Below, one piece after another: positions 40,490-50,348 of a DNA stretch of 64,000 nucleotides. A model generated the notes under the pieces. The model saw only the letters and a program-made list of their open reading frames with translations, was not told the DNA's origin and searched no databases. This DNA is from Macrococcoides goetzii (GTDB lineage Bacteria > Bacillota > Bacilli > Staphylococcales > Staphylococcaceae), in contig NZ_MJBI02000001.1 of assembly GCF_002742385.2 (NCBI RefSeq), positions 310,001 through 374,000 of the forward strand, read 5' to 3'. The translations under genes and the position numbers were made by a program. Every line of letters begins with the position of its first letter. Within the stretch, counting starts at the first letter, position 1.

Positions 40490-40882
40490 ATGTCAAGAAC
40501 AGAATCAAGACAACATGCAGTACAAATTTTATTTCAATTAGAAACAAAAGAACATGATATTACAATTGAAGAAGCAACAGCTTTTATTATTGAACCTCCT
40601 CTAAAGGATGAATTTTGTGAATCAATCGTTCGTGGTGTGAAAGCTCATGAAACAGACATCGATGGTAAAATATCACCGCATCTTAAGCAGTGGACGCTTG
40701 ACCGTATCAATAAGATTGATCGTATTATATTAAGAATGAGTACATATGAAATTTTATACACTGATGCACCAGAAAAAGTAGTTGTTAATGAAGCGGTGAA
40801 CTTAGCGAAAACTTATAGTGATGATGACAGCTATAAATTTATCAACGGTGTTTTAAGTGAAATAATAAAAAATAAAGCGTAG
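40490..40882 (+). CDS. nusB: transcription antitermination factor NusB
   Basis: All-helical RNA-binding factor for rRNA antitermination, 130 residues. [16 protein letters not shown] at the start and [23 protein letters not shown] at the C terminus are diagnostic. ATG 40490 follows AAGGAG; the frame is open upstream (40454) through the terminator but not coding. Followed by xseA within eight bases. Confidence 0.96.
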   Translation: MSRTESRQHAVQILFQLETKEHDITIEEATAFIIEPPLKDEFCESIVRGVKAHETDIDGKISPHLKQWTLDRINKIDRIILRMSTYEILYTDAPEKVVVNEAVNLAKTYSDDDSYKFINGVLSEIIKNKA

Positions 40883-40889
40883 TGATGAT

Positions 40890-42215
40890 ATGGAAAAGTA
40901 TTTAACGGTAAGTGCGTTAAGTAAATATATAAAAGTAAAGTTTGATAGAGACCCTTATTTACAGGAAGTCTATATTAAAGGTGAACTTTCAAATTATAAG
41001 CGTCACTCCAGTGGACATCATTATTTTGCATTAAAAGATAATGGTGCCATTATTCAATGTATGATGTTTAGTCGTGATGCCAGTAAATTATCTTTTACTC
41101 CTAAAGAGGGAGATAGTGTACTTATTACCGGTCGCGTTTCATCATATGAAGCACGAGGCAACTATCAATTGTATGTTAATACGATGACGCTTGATGGTAT
41201 TGGGTTATTATATGAGAAATTTGAACAACTTAAAAAAGAGTTTCAGGAAAAAGGATATTTTAATAGAGAACATAAACAGGCTTTACCAAAATACCCGAAG
41301 CATATTGCAGTACTTACAGCAAGTACAGGAGCGGCTGTACAGGATATACGTACTACTTTAAATAATCGATATCCTCTAGCAGAAGTAACGTATATATCAA
41401 CACTTGTACAAGGTGCAGGTGCTAAAGAAGATATCGTAAAAAATATTGAACAGGCAGATGCTATCGATGCTGATGTAATTATTCTTGGACGTGGTGGAGG
41501 ATCGATCGAAGATTTATGGGCTTTTAACGAATCCATTGTCGTTGAAGCCATCTATAACGCACGCACACCAATCATTTCAGCAGTTGGTCATGAAACAGAT
41601 ACAACTTTATCAGATTTTGTAGCTGATTTACGTGCGCCAACCCCAACTGGAGCGGCCGTTCTTGCAACGCCTGACGTCCGTGAATTAGATGCGCAGATTA
41701 AAAAAGCACGTGAGTTCATGAATCATAAAATTAACAATATATTACGTCATCGAATGCAACACTTAAATCAGCTTGAGAATTATTATATTTTTAAGAATCC
41801 ATATATGCTTGTTGAACAAAAGGTTCAGCGAATCGATGAAATTCAGAATAATATGAAGTACATGATGAATACGATGCTGCAACAAGAAAAGCATCGTACA
41901 TCAACATTGACACAATTTATTACGCCTAAAACTTTACAGGATAAAGTAAGTCAACTTCAAAAAGATATTGAGAATAAACAACATCAGATAAATAGAACAA
42001 TTCAATATATGATGTCGTTGAAACAGTCAGCATTTCAATCTCGTCTGGCACTGCTTAGTAGCTTAAGCCCGACTGAAACGTTACTGCGTGGCTATAGTAT
42101 TACGCGTCATAATGATTTCATTGTGCGTTCTGTAGATGATGTTAACATTGGTGATGTGTTAGAAGTTGAAATAAAGGATGGTAAAGTAATCAGTGAAATA
42201 ATTGAAAAGAAATAA
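40890..42215 (+). CDS. xseA: exodeoxyribonuclease VII large subunit XseA
   Basis: Nuclease subunit for single-stranded DNA, 441 residues. N-terminal OB fold (about 1-100), catalytic domain with the GRGGGSIEDLWAFNE motif near 197-212 and GHETDTTLSDFVADLRAPTPT near 230, and a long C-terminal coiled coil (about 265-400). Pairs with XseB next door. Confidence 0.96.
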   Translation: MEKYLTVSALSKYIKVKFDRDPYLQEVYIKGELSNYKRHSSGHHYFALKDNGAIIQCMMFSRDASKLSFTPKEGDSVLITGRVSSYEARGNYQLYVNTMTLDGIGLLYEKFEQLKKEFQEKGYFNREHKQALPKYPKHIAVLTASTGAAVQDIRTTLNNRYPLAEVTYISTLVQGAGAKEDIVKNIEQADAIDADVIILGRGGGSIEDLWAFNESIVVEAIYNARTPIISAVGHETDTTLSDFVADLRAPTPTGAAVLATPDVRELDAQIKKAREFMNHKINNILRHRMQHLNQLENYYIFKNPYMLVEQKVQRIDEIQNNMKYMMNTMLQQEKHRTSTLTQFITPKTLQDKVSQLQKDIENKQHQINRTIQYMMSLKQSAFQSRLALLSSLSPTETLLRGYSITRHNDFIVRSVDDVNIGDVLEVEIKDGKVISEIIEKK

Positions 42216-42230
42216 CTAGGGGTGTCTTCC

Positions 42231-42425
42231 ATGGCTAAAGATTTTGAAACGATGATGAATGAATTAGAAACGATAGTTAAACAACTTGACAATGAAAATG
42301 TGTCTCTTAAAAAATCGATAGAACTTTATGAAGCAGGTGTGAAATTATCTAAAGCTTGTCAGGATAAACTGAAAGAAGCAGAGGAGAAAATTGCAAAGCT
42401 TCAAGAGGCAGATACAAATGAATAA
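42231..42425 (+). CDS. xseB: exodeoxyribonuclease VII small subunit XseB
   Basis: 64-residue helical partner of XseA; FETMMNELETIVKQLDNENVSL and SIELYEAGVKL are typical. ATG 42231 with AGGGGTG seven bases upstream; a GTG at 42222 is less likely. It overlaps ispA by eight bases. Confidence 0.95.
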   Translation: MAKDFETMMNELETIVKQLDNENVSLKKSIELYEAGVKLSKACQDKLKEAEEKIAKLQEADTNE

Positions 42426-43278
42426 GGGATATATTGAGACGATTAATGGTGCAATCGATAAACTCTATCAAGAAAAAGCTGTGTCTTCACAATTAAATGA
42501 TTCGATAATCTATTCGCTTAAAGCGGGAGGTAAACGTGTTCGTCCGTTACTGTTAATGACAACGCTTGAGAGTCTAGGTGGTGATCCTAAAGATGGATTA
42601 GCATTTGGCTTGGCGGTTGAAATGATACATACATATTCATTGATTCATGATGATCTTCCAGCGATGGATGATGATGATTATCGTAGAGGTAAGCTCACAA
42701 ATCATAAAGTTTTTGGTGAGGCGACAGCGATATTAGCAGGAGATGCATTATTAACTGATAGTTTTCACCAGATCATTAATGCTAATTATTCTGATGCAAC
42801 AAAAATAAAACTTTTAGCTTTATTATCTGATGCTGCCGGGTCAAAAGGTATGGTCGCAGGACAAATGCTTGATATGGAGAGCGAAAATAAATCAATTGAT
42901 ATGATTACTTTAGAGACCATTCACCATCATAAAACAGGAGATTTAATTCACGCATCTATCTATGCTGCAGGTATAATCCTAAATCTGAATGATGATATTC
43001 TATCATCACTAGATAAAGTAGGAAGAAATATTGGATTAATGTTTCAGATAAAAGATGATATTTTAGATGTAGAAGGTGATTTCGAATCAATCGGAAAAGC
43101 TGTTGGAAGTGATGCAGAAAATGCAAAAAGCACCTACGTTTCTCTAATTGGTCTGGAAGCATCTAAACAAAGACTAAATGAAATCTATAATGACACTGTA
43201 GAAATTGTTGGCAATATTACTCTAAGCAAAGCGCCGCTTATAGAATTAATTGATTTTATTGTCAATAGAAACAAATAA
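42418..43278 (+). CDS. ispA: geranyl/farnesyl diphosphate synthase IspA
   Basis: Short-chain prenyltransferase, 286 residues. First Asp-rich motif DDLPAMDDDD near residue 78, second DDILD near 220, and GGKRVRPLL near 38. It uses the IPP and DMAPP made through Dxs, IspG and IspH. Overlap with xseB implies coupling; a terminator follows. Confidence 0.95.
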   Translation: MNKGYIETINGAIDKLYQEKAVSSQLNDSIIYSLKAGGKRVRPLLLMTTLESLGGDPKDGLAFGLAVEMIHTYSLIHDDLPAMDDDDYRRGKLTNHKVFGEATAILAGDALLTDSFHQIINANYSDATKIKLLALLSDAAGSKGMVAGQMLDMESENKSIDMITLETIHHHKTGDLIHASIYAAGIILNLNDDILSSLDKVGRNIGLMFQIKDDILDVEGDFESIGKAVGSDAENAKSTYVSLIGLEASKQRLNEIYNDTVEIVGNITLSKAPLIELIDFIVNRNK

Positions 43279-43302
43279 AAGCCTTTGCAGGGCTTTTTTT
43301 AT
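43277..43302 (+). terminator. terminator of nusB-xse-ispA
   Basis: AAAAGCCTTTGCAGGGCTTTTTTT: short GC stem with T run. Confidence 0.75.
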
Positions 43303-43372
43303 TTTTCATGCATTCGTAAACAATGATATAATAGGAAACATATTAAAGTAAGAGAGATGTAGGTGGGAATTC

Positions 43373-45259
43373 ATGGATGTATCGAAAATAAAAGATCCAT
43401 CGTTTATTAAAAATTTAACAGATGATGAGTTAGTTGAATTAAGTGGCGATATTCGTCAGTTTCTTATAGAGAAATGTGCAATTACCGGTGGGCATATCGG
43501 GGCAAATTTAGGTGTTGTAGAATTAACAATCGCCATGCATAGAAGTTTTAACAGTCCACAGGATAAACTTATCTTTGATGTAGGGCATCAGGCATATATT
43601 CATAAAATTTTAACTGGCCGTGGAGAGAAATTTGATACTTTACGCCAATACAAAGGTTTAAGTGGATTTCCGAAACTAAATGAAAGTCCACATGATGTAT
43701 GGGAAGCAGGTCATTCTTCAACGTCATTATCAGCAGCAATTGGAATGGCGAAAGCACGTGATATTCTAGGTGAAGATTATGATGTCGTGCCGATTATCGG
43801 TGACGGTGCTTTAACGGGTGGTATGGCGTTAGAAGCATTAAATCACATCGGACATGATAAAACTGATATGACGATTGTCTTAAACGATAATGAAATGAGT
43901 ATAGCACCAAATGTTGGTGCAATGCACAATATGTTTGGTCGATTACGTACAAATCAAAATTATAATCGAGCAAAAGTTGATATTGATGGTTTCTTGAGTA
44001 AATTACCGGGTGGTCATAAGTTAAGAGATTCAGCTGATCGCATTAAAGATAGTCTGAAATATCTTGTTGTTACAGGTGTATTCTTTGAAGAACTTGGTAT
44101 TAAATATGTTGGGCCGGTAGATGGACATAATTTTAATGATCTTAAAGAAGCTTTCGAGACATCTAAACGTATTAACGGTCCGGTTATCGTTCATGTTATT
44201 ACTAAAAAAGGTAAAGGTTATCGACCTGCTGAGAACGATAAAATAGGGACTTGGCATGGATTAGGACCATATAAACTAGAAACTGGTGAACAGGTTAAAG
44301 GTAGCTCAAAAGCACCCGCATGGAGTCAAATCTTCAGTGACACGGTACAAAGTTTTGCAGAAAATGATAAACATATTGTTGCAATTACGCCAGCGATGCC
44401 TGTAGGAAGTAAGTTGACGAGGTTCCAGGCAGAATTACCTGAGCAGTTCTTTGATGTCGGTATCGCTGAACAACATGCAGTTACAATGGCGGCTGGACTA
44501 GCTGCGAATGGCATGAAACCGTATGTTGCAATTTATTCAACATTTTTACAACGTGCTTATGATCAAATGTTACATGACGTTGATCGTCAAAACTTACATG
44601 TTGTATTTGGTATTGACCGTTCAGGTCTTGTTGGTGCAGATGGTGAAACACATCAAGGTGTGTTTGATATACCATTCTTAAGTCATATGCCTAATATTAC
44701 AATTATGATGCCAAAAGATGAGAATGAAGCACGTCATATGCTGCATAGTGCTTTTTATGAATACTCAGGACCTATTGCGATACGTTACCCAAGAGGAAAT
44801 GGAATTGGTGTAGATGTTGATGATAATTTGCAACCCGTACCATATGGTACATGGGAAACCATTCATGATGGTCAGGATGTCGCCGTACTAAGTTTCGGAC
44901 CGACATTACAACTTATTGAAGAAGTGCGTGATGAACTATTAAAAGAAGGTATCACTATTGAAGTGGTTAATGCACGATTTATTAAACCACTAGATACAGA
45001 CTATCTGGATAAGATTGCACAGGAAGATAAAGCGATAATTACAGTTGAAGAGTCAATGTTGAGCGGTGGTTTTGGATCATTAATCGTCAATTACTTCAAT
45101 GATAACCATCAGCATATAGATATTAAACGAATCGGTATTGACGATGAATATATTGAGCATGGTGATGTAGAATTATTGCTGAATGATATCGGAATTTCAA
45201 AAGCAAATATCATCAATGAAATAAAACAATCACTGAAGCGTAAACATGAAAAAAATTAG
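43373..45259 (+). CDS. dxs: 1-deoxy-D-xylulose-5-phosphate synthase Dxs
   Basis: First enzyme of the MEP pathway; TPP enzyme joining pyruvate and GAP. 628 residues. TPP/Mg motif [18 protein letters not shown] near 142-159 with NDNEMSIA near 172; catalytic Glu region [12 protein letters not shown] near 363; transketolase-like C domain. It has its own promoter region (TATAAT at 43327-43332 with a poor -35) and overlaps the next gene by 14 bases. Confidence 0.97.
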   Translation: MDVSKIKDPSFIKNLTDDELVELSGDIRQFLIEKCAITGGHIGANLGVVELTIAMHRSFNSPQDKLIFDVGHQAYIHKILTGRGEKFDTLRQYKGLSGFPKLNESPHDVWEAGHSSTSLSAAIGMAKARDILGEDYDVVPIIGDGALTGGMALEALNHIGHDKTDMTIVLNDNEMSIAPNVGAMHNMFGRLRTNQNYNRAKVDIDGFLSKLPGGHKLRDSADRIKDSLKYLVVTGVFFEELGIKYVGPVDGHNFNDLKEAFETSKRINGPVIVHVITKKGKGYRPAENDKIGTWHGLGPYKLETGEQVKGSSKAPAWSQIFSDTVQSFAENDKHIVAITPAMPVGSKLTRFQAELPEQFFDVGIAEQHAVTMAAGLAANGMKPYVAIYSTFLQRAYDQMLHDVDRQNLHVVFGIDRSGLVGADGETHQGVFDIPFLSHMPNITIMMPKDENEARHMLHSAFYEYSGPIAIRYPRGNGIGVDVDDNLQPVPYGTWETIHDGQDVAVLSFGPTLQLIEEVRDELLKEGITIEVVNARFIKPLDTDYLDKIAQEDKAIITVEESMLSGGFGSLIVNYFNDNHQHIDIKRIGIDDEYIEHGDVELLLNDIGISKANIINEIKQSLKRKHEKN

Positions 45260-46079
45260 AATTGATGATTGGCTCGTTGAACATGACTATTATGAAACAA
45301 AAGATGCCGCTATGCGTGCTGTCATGGCAGGGCTCATTTTTAATGATAATATCCGCATTGATACTGCAGGAGAGAAAATTAATCCTATAACTGCAAAAAT
45401 CCGCGTAAAAGATAAGCGAAAAAAATATGTAAGTCGTGGTGGATATAAGCTTGAAAAAGCAATTGACTATTTTGATTTAAATTTAATTGATGTCATTCAT
45501 CTTGATATCGGATCTTCAACTGGTGGATTTACAGACTGTGCATTACAAAATGGCGCGCGTCATTCATATGCTTTGGATGTCGGTACGAATCAATTAGACT
45601 ATCGTTTACGCATTCATGATAAAGTTACAGTTATGGAACAGACAAATTTTAGATATGTGACAAAAGAACAGTTTAATCCGATACCGAATTTTATTACGAT
45701 AGACGTAAGTTTTATTTCTTTATCGGTAATTCTCAATAAACTTGTTGAAATAGTAGAACACGGAGCTACAATTATTGCACTCATCAAGCCTCAATTTGAA
45801 GCAAGATATGAATTTGTTGATAAAGGAATAGTTCACGATAAAGATGAACATATCCGGGTTTTAGATGAAATGATCCAGCTATGTAAGAAACTGAATATTC
45901 AAGTCAATGGTATTACCTTTTCACCAATTACAGGTCAAAAAGGAAATATTGAATATTTATTACATAGTCAAGTTATTACTGATAATGATGAAATTATTAA
46001 TGATGTTACCTTTGATAAAAATCAGTCACAATCAACAGCAATGATTGTGGAACAAGCATTTAACATATTAAATGATTAA
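45246..46079 (+). CDS. TlyA-family rRNA (cytidine-2'-O)-methyltransferase / hemolysin-like
   Basis: 277 residues: N-terminal S4 RNA-binding domain (1-60) and an FtsJ-like SAM domain with [20 protein letters not shown] near 84-103, plus KPQFEA motif near 182. In Bacillus this is yqxC, next to dxs and argR. Likely an RNA 2'-O-methylase; hemolysis by this family is disputed. Confidence 0.9.
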   Translation: MKKIRIDDWLVEHDYYETKDAAMRAVMAGLIFNDNIRIDTAGEKINPITAKIRVKDKRKKYVSRGGYKLEKAIDYFDLNLIDVIHLDIGSSTGGFTDCALQNGARHSYALDVGTNQLDYRLRIHDKVTVMEQTNFRYVTKEQFNPIPNFITIDVSFISLSVILNKLVEIVEHGATIIALIKPQFEARYEFVDKGIVHDKDEHIRVLDEMIQLCKKLNIQVNGITFSPITGQKGNIEYLLHSQVITDNDEIINDVTFDKNQSQSTAMIVEQAFNILND

Positions 46080-46108
46080 ACCACCGAAGGAAATTCGGTG
46101 GTTTTTTC
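46079..46108 (+). terminator. terminator of dxs-tlyA
   Basis: AACCACCGAA / TTCGGTGGTT hairpin with a four-base loop and T run. Confidence 0.85.
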
Positions 46109-46141
46109 GTATACAATAAATTGTATGTATGCTAAAATTAT

Positions 46142-46157
46142 CTGTATAATTATACAG
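46142..46157 (+). promoter_or_regulatory. possible ARG box upstream of argR
   Basis: Palindrome CTGTATAATTATACAG, 18 bases before the argR start. ARG-box-like (TGAATAWWWATTCA pattern with the same AT core), and autoregulation of argR is common. The fit to consensus is only partial. Confidence 0.4.
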
Positions 46158-46175
46158 GAACAAGGGGGCGTAGGT

Positions 46176-46628
46176 ATGGCGAATAAAACCATCCGACAAA
46201 TTAAAATCAGAGAGATCATCTCCAATCAACAAATAGAAACACAGGAAGATCTCGTTGAGAAATTAAATGAATATAATTTAAATGTAACACAAGCAACTAT
46301 ATCTCGTGATATAAAAGAATTACAATTAATTAAAGTACCCACACCTAGTGGACAATATATTTACTCACTACCAAGAGATAGAAAATACCATCCACTTGAT
46401 AAATTAGGACGCTATTTAATGGATTCATTTGTTAAATTGGATAGTGCTGACAATTTACTTATCTTAAAAACTTTACCTGGAAATGCACAGTCAATCGGTG
46501 CTATTTTAGATCAGTTAGAATGGGAAGAAGTCATTGGTACGATTTGTGGGGATGATACTTGTCTATTAATCTGTAAAGATAAAAAAGCAGGAGAAGTGAT
46601 TACTGAACGTATATTTAACATGCTTTAA
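46176..46628 (+). CDS. argR: arginine repressor ArgR/AhrC
   Basis: 150 residues. N-terminal winged helix ([20 protein letters not shown] ... [17 protein letters not shown]) and C-terminal hexamerisation/arginine-binding domain ([27 protein letters not shown] with the arginine-site GDD). ATG 46176 with GGGGG upstream. It precedes recN as in all Bacilli. Regulates arginine synthesis and catabolism. Confidence 0.95.
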   Translation: MANKTIRQIKIREIISNQQIETQEDLVEKLNEYNLNVTQATISRDIKELQLIKVPTPSGQYIYSLPRDRKYHPLDKLGRYLMDSFVKLDSADNLLILKTLPGNAQSIGAILDQLEWEEVIGTICGDDTCLLICKDKKAGEVITERIFNML

Positions 46629-46642
46629 TTGGGGGATTTTAT

Positions 46643-48310
46643 ATGCTTTTGTCGTTATCTATAAAACAGTTTGCAATAATCGAAGCATTAGAAATTGAAT
46701 TAAAAGATGGTTTAACAGTACTTAGTGGAGAAACTGGTGCAGGTAAATCAATCATTATCGATGCAATCGGACAACTTATCGGTATGCGTGCAAGTCAGAA
46801 TTTAGTGCGTCATGGTGAGAATAAGGCGATTGTTGAAGGTATATTTGATATAGACCATAATCCTCGAGTAAAGGATATGCTCATTGAAAAAGATATTCCA
46901 TTAGATGATTTTATGTTGGTTAAACGTGAAATTTTAAAGACGGGTAAAAGCATATGTAAGATCAATAATCAGACCGTAACATTAACAGAGTTAAAAAGTA
47001 TCATGCAGGAGCTTTTGGACATTCATGGCCAACACGAAACACAGACACTATTAAAACCAAAATATCATCTGACATTATTAGATGATTATGCAAAAGGTAA
47101 TTATGATACATTACTATCGGAGTACAAGATAACATTTAAACAATATGTTGAGAAAACGAATGAACTGAAAAACTTGCAGCAAAAAGATGAAGAATTGTTA
47201 CAACGGTTAGATTTAATAAAATATCAGCATAAAGAATTAAGTGAGAAGCAATTAATCGCCTCAGAAAAAGAAACGTTAACAGAAGAAATTAATCGACTGC
47301 AAAACTATGAAAAACTTAATGATGCTTTAACGAAATCTGTCAATCTATTAAGCGAAGAGAATCAAATATTAGATTTACTATTTGAATTTAATGCATCACT
47401 TAAGGAAGTGGATGAAATTATTCCGAACAAGTTTAGTAAGACATTAGAAGACTCTGAAGGACTATATTATATATTAGATGATGCGAAACATGCATTACAT
47501 GATGCAATGACTCAAAATGAATATGATGAGAATGAACTTAATCAGTTAGAGACGCGTATGAATGAAATACAATTTCTGGAACGTAAGTATGGAAAACCTC
47601 TAAATGAGCTGATACCTTTTATTGATGAGTTAGAAAAAGAAATTAATACGATTGAAAATATTGAAGAATCTACTACTCAATTGATGAACGAAATACAACA
47701 GACAAAGTCAAAACTTTTATCACTTGGTAATGATTTAAGCAAAGCAAGACGTAAAGTAGCTCAAACACTGCGCAATGAAATATTGGATGAAATTCATAAT
47801 TTAGAGATGAAAAGTGCAAACTTTGAAATGGCATTTACTAAGACAGAACCAACTGCAACTGGTATTGAATCTTTAGAATTTATGATTAGCCCAAATAAAG
47901 GTGAACCATTGAAACCACTTGAGAAAATAGCATCCGGTGGAGAACTAAGTCGTATGATGCTTGCTTTAAAAAGTATATTTGCAGAATCTAAAGGCAAGAC
48001 AGCAATTTTATTCGACGAAGTAGATACAGGTGTTTCTGGGAAAGTCGCTCAAAAAATGGCTGAGAAAATGTATGATATTTCACAACATATACAGGTTATC
48101 TGTATCTCACATTTGCCACAGGTTGCTGCAATTAGTGATCATCATCTTTATATCGAGAAAAAAGAACAAGATGACAGAACGACTACAAGAGTAACTGAAC
48201 TCGATGGAGAATCACGCATAAAAGAAGTTGCAAGAATGATCTCAGGTGTTGAAGTGACGCCACTCACATTAGAACATGCAGCTGAATTAATCAATCAAAA
48301 TAAGAAGTAA
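46643..48310 (+). CDS. recN: DNA repair protein RecN
   Basis: SMC-like ATPase for double-strand break repair, 555 residues. Walker A SGETGAGKS at 29-37, central coiled coils (about 150-370), ABC signature ASGGELSRMMLALK near 432 and Walker B AILFDEVDTGVSG near 452. Length typical. It is followed 16 bases later by the spo0A-like gene; the spoIVB gene that separates them in Bacillus is missing. Confidence 0.96.
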   Translation: MLLSLSIKQFAIIEALEIELKDGLTVLSGETGAGKSIIIDAIGQLIGMRASQNLVRHGENKAIVEGIFDIDHNPRVKDMLIEKDIPLDDFMLVKREILKTGKSICKINNQTVTLTELKSIMQELLDIHGQHETQTLLKPKYHLTLLDDYAKGNYDTLLSEYKITFKQYVEKTNELKNLQQKDEELLQRLDLIKYQHKELSEKQLIASEKETLTEEINRLQNYEKLNDALTKSVNLLSEENQILDLLFEFNASLKEVDEIIPNKFSKTLEDSEGLYYILDDAKHALHDAMTQNEYDENELNQLETRMNEIQFLERKYGKPLNELIPFIDELEKEINTIENIEESTTQLMNEIQQTKSKLLSLGNDLSKARRKVAQTLRNEILDEIHNLEMKSANFEMAFTKTEPTATGIESLEFMISPNKGEPLKPLEKIASGGELSRMMLALKSIFAESKGKTAILFDEVDTGVSGKVAQKMAEKMYDISQHIQVICISHLPQVAAISDHHLYIEKKEQDDRTTTRVTELDGESRIKEVARMISGVEVTPLTLEHAAELINQNKK

Positions 48311-48326
48311 AAAAGGATGAAGAAGT

Positions 48327-49019
48327 ATGGTACTTAAAGTTGCAATTATTGAAGATTCACGAGAACTCGCAGTAACAATAAAAACACATCTGGAAAAACA
48401 TAATTTGCAGGTCGTCGGAATGTGTCATAACGGTAAGGATGCCCTTAATATGATCAATGATATTGAATTTGATTTACTGTTACTTGACCTGATATTGCCA
48501 CATATCGATGGAATTACGCTGTTAAAAGAGCATATTCCAACGAATCATCCTTTTAAAATTATTTGTTTAAGTGCGTTTGGAAAAGATTCTGTGCTGTCAG
48601 AAGCAATGGATTCCGGAGCTGATTATTTCATTTTAAAGCCGATTAATTTTGATAATTTTGTCAATCGTATTTGTCAGATCTGTAATATTGATGAATCTGT
48701 TCTCAGACAAAATAAATTAGAACAGTTAGGATTTAAAGAAAAACATAAAGGTACACGATATATACAGGATGCCATTGAAATATTATCTGCCAGAAGCGAG
48801 CAAGAACGAGCAAAGAAAGTACATTTAACAATTGATTTATATCCAAAGATTGCAGAGAGAAACAATGTAAAGAACGCGAATGTAGAACGTTCTATTCGAC
48901 ATGCAATTGAAAAAGCATGGGATAACGGTTTACAGGAAGTGTTTAACAAACGTGGCAAATTAAATCGACCGACAAGTGGCGAACTGATTGATTACCTTAT
49001 GGAGGATTATCATGACTAA
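48327..49019 (+). CDS. spo0A: Spo0A-type response regulator
   Basis: 230 residues. Receiver domain with acidic pocket E9/D10, phosphoacceptor D54 in LLLLDLILPHIDG, S82 and K104 (ILKP): all needed for phosphorylation. The C-terminal Spo0A DNA-binding domain (about 130-230) shows YPKIAERNNVKNANVERSIR and HAIEKAW, matching the recognition helix and dimer part of Bacillus Spo0A (ERAIRHAIEVAW). The interdomain linker is shorter, about 35 residues less than B. subtilis Spo0A. Syntenic with Bacillus spo0A but without spoIVB. It overlaps the next gene by eight bases. No sporulation genes are in the window, so I infer a non-sporulation role such as competence, biofilm or stationary-phase control. Confidence 0.9.
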   Translation: MVLKVAIIEDSRELAVTIKTHLEKHNLQVVGMCHNGKDALNMINDIEFDLLLLDLILPHIDGITLLKEHIPTNHPFKIICLSAFGKDSVLSEAMDSGADYFILKPINFDNFVNRICQICNIDESVLRQNKLEQLGFKEKHKGTRYIQDAIEILSARSEQERAKKVHLTIDLYPKIAERNNVKNANVERSIRHAIEKAWDNGLQEVFNKRGKLNRPTSGELIDYLMEDYHD

Positions 49020-49746
49020 AATAATTGGACATAGAGGGTATGCAGCACTTTATCCAGAAAATACGATGCTAAGCTTTAAAAAAGCCTATGAACATGGGGC
49101 AGATGGTATAGAGCTTGATATACATATGACTGTCGATAATGAAATTATTGTCATCCATGATCCAACCTTAAATCGTACTACCAATCAAAAAGGTCGTGTC
49201 AATCAATTAACATTAGATGAAATCAAAAATGCACGTAATAAGAATGGTTTATTTAAAGTAACTGATGAACAAGTACCGACGTTAAAAGAAGTGATGGACT
49301 GGATCATTACAACCGATATGACGTTAAATATTGAAATAAAAGGTGTTACGGAAGGTGTGCTTGAAGAAACACTCATTAAACTATTAAGTCAATATGACAT
49401 GAAAGAGCGTATTATTATATCAAGCTTTAATCTTGAAAGTTTATTGTACATAGAAAAGATTGATCCGAGCTATGACACAGCATTACTTACGGATAAAGAA
49501 TTAGGAGAGCCGTGGATATATATGGAGTCACATGGTATTAAATCAGTGCATCCTTACGGAAAAAGTTATATGAACGACGCGAAAAGACAAGAAGTAGTAC
49601 GATATAATTTACCAGCCCGTGTTTATACCGTTAATCGCGCAAAAGAAATACAGTATTGGCTGGAAGAAGGAATCGATGCCATTATAACAGATGAAGTAGA
49701 AGTAGCGGTTAAACTAAAAAATGATTATTTGTTAAAACAACATTGA
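49012..49746 (+). CDS. glycerophosphodiester phosphodiesterase
   Basis: GDPD-family enzyme, 244 residues, cytosolic (no signal). GHRGYAALYPENTMLSF at 6-22, ELDIHMTVDNEIIVIHDPTLNRTT near 42 (catalytic His and metal Glu/Asp), and the later NIEIKG. Hydrolyses glycerophosphodiesters to glycerol-3-phosphate. Position matches B. subtilis yqiK. ATG 49012 (GGAGG upstream) lies inside the spo0A end, so they are coupled. Confidence 0.92.
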   Translation: MTKIIGHRGYAALYPENTMLSFKKAYEHGADGIELDIHMTVDNEIIVIHDPTLNRTTNQKGRVNQLTLDEIKNARNKNGLFKVTDEQVPTLKEVMDWIITTDMTLNIEIKGVTEGVLEETLIKLLSQYDMKERIIISSFNLESLLYIEKIDPSYDTALLTDKELGEPWIYMESHGIKSVHPYGKSYMNDAKRQEVVRYNLPARVYTVNRAKEIQYWLEEGIDAIITDEVEVAVKLKNDYLLKQH

Positions 49747-49755
49747 TTAAAATAT

Positions 49756-49804
49756 AAAAACAAGAGAATCATCCATTATAAGGATTGATTCTCTTGTTTT
49801 TTAT
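49756..49804. terminator. bidirectional terminator after GDPD gene
   Basis: AACAAGAGAATCA / TGATTCTCTTGTT stem with T run; it overlaps the 3' end of the convergent DUF2627 gene. Confidence 0.85.
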
Positions 49805-50030
49805 AAAATTTTTCTTGTGCACGTTTACTTTTCTTCTCGATATGTAGAATATAGCCGCCTACAAAACTAACACCAAGTACCATTAAGATAAATCCAATTA
49901 AAAATTGCAGCCAAATAAAATGGAGTTCTGGGACAAGAATACCAAAAACAGCATCTCGCATCCATTTGATACCTAAACCTGCAAAGTAAATTGGAATAAC
50001 TAATACAAGAAGTGCGATCATCTTTTTCAT
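49776..50030 (-). CDS. DUF2627 family membrane protein (YqzF-like)
   Basis: 84 residues, two membrane helices (about 4-22 and 38-60) and a basic C-terminal tail. Matches DUF2627, the family of B. subtilis yqzF next to yqiK. Start ATG 50030 is chosen for its GGTGA ribosome site. Function unknown. Confidence 0.75.
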   Translation of the reverse strand: MKKMIALLVLVIPIYFAGLGIKWMRDAVFGILVPELHFIWLQFLIGFILMVLGVSFVGGYILHIEKKSKRAQEKFYKKQENQSL

Positions 50031-50348
50031 AAATTCACCTACCAATAGCATTATAACAAAAAAACATCATAATATTAATAATAAATAAATTATTATATAA
50101 ATATAATAAGAGTTAAAAATCATGAATAAATAAAAGAATCTAAAATATGTTCAAATAGCATATTGTAAGCGCTTTAGCGAGTTGAAGTACATAAATATTC
50201 TATAGAATATAATAATAATATATCGGAAATCGAACTAAAATATACAGAAATAAATTTAAAAATGAATATTTTTGTTTTATAAACATAATATTTAATGTAA
50301 AATAGGAAGTGTTAACCTAATAATTATTTTATGAAAAGGGGAAATAAA
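50031..50348. promoter_or_regulatory. bcd upstream region with cre-like site and palindrome
   Basis: 318 very AT-rich bases without a gene. TGTAAGCGCTTTAG at 50164-50177 fits a catabolite-responsive element (TGWAARCGYTWNCW) with one mismatch. ATATTCTATAGAATAT at 50195-50210 is a perfect 16-bp palindrome of unknown binder. A -10-like TAAAAT sits at 50298-50303 with a weak -35 TTTTAT at 50275-50280. Confidence 0.5.
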
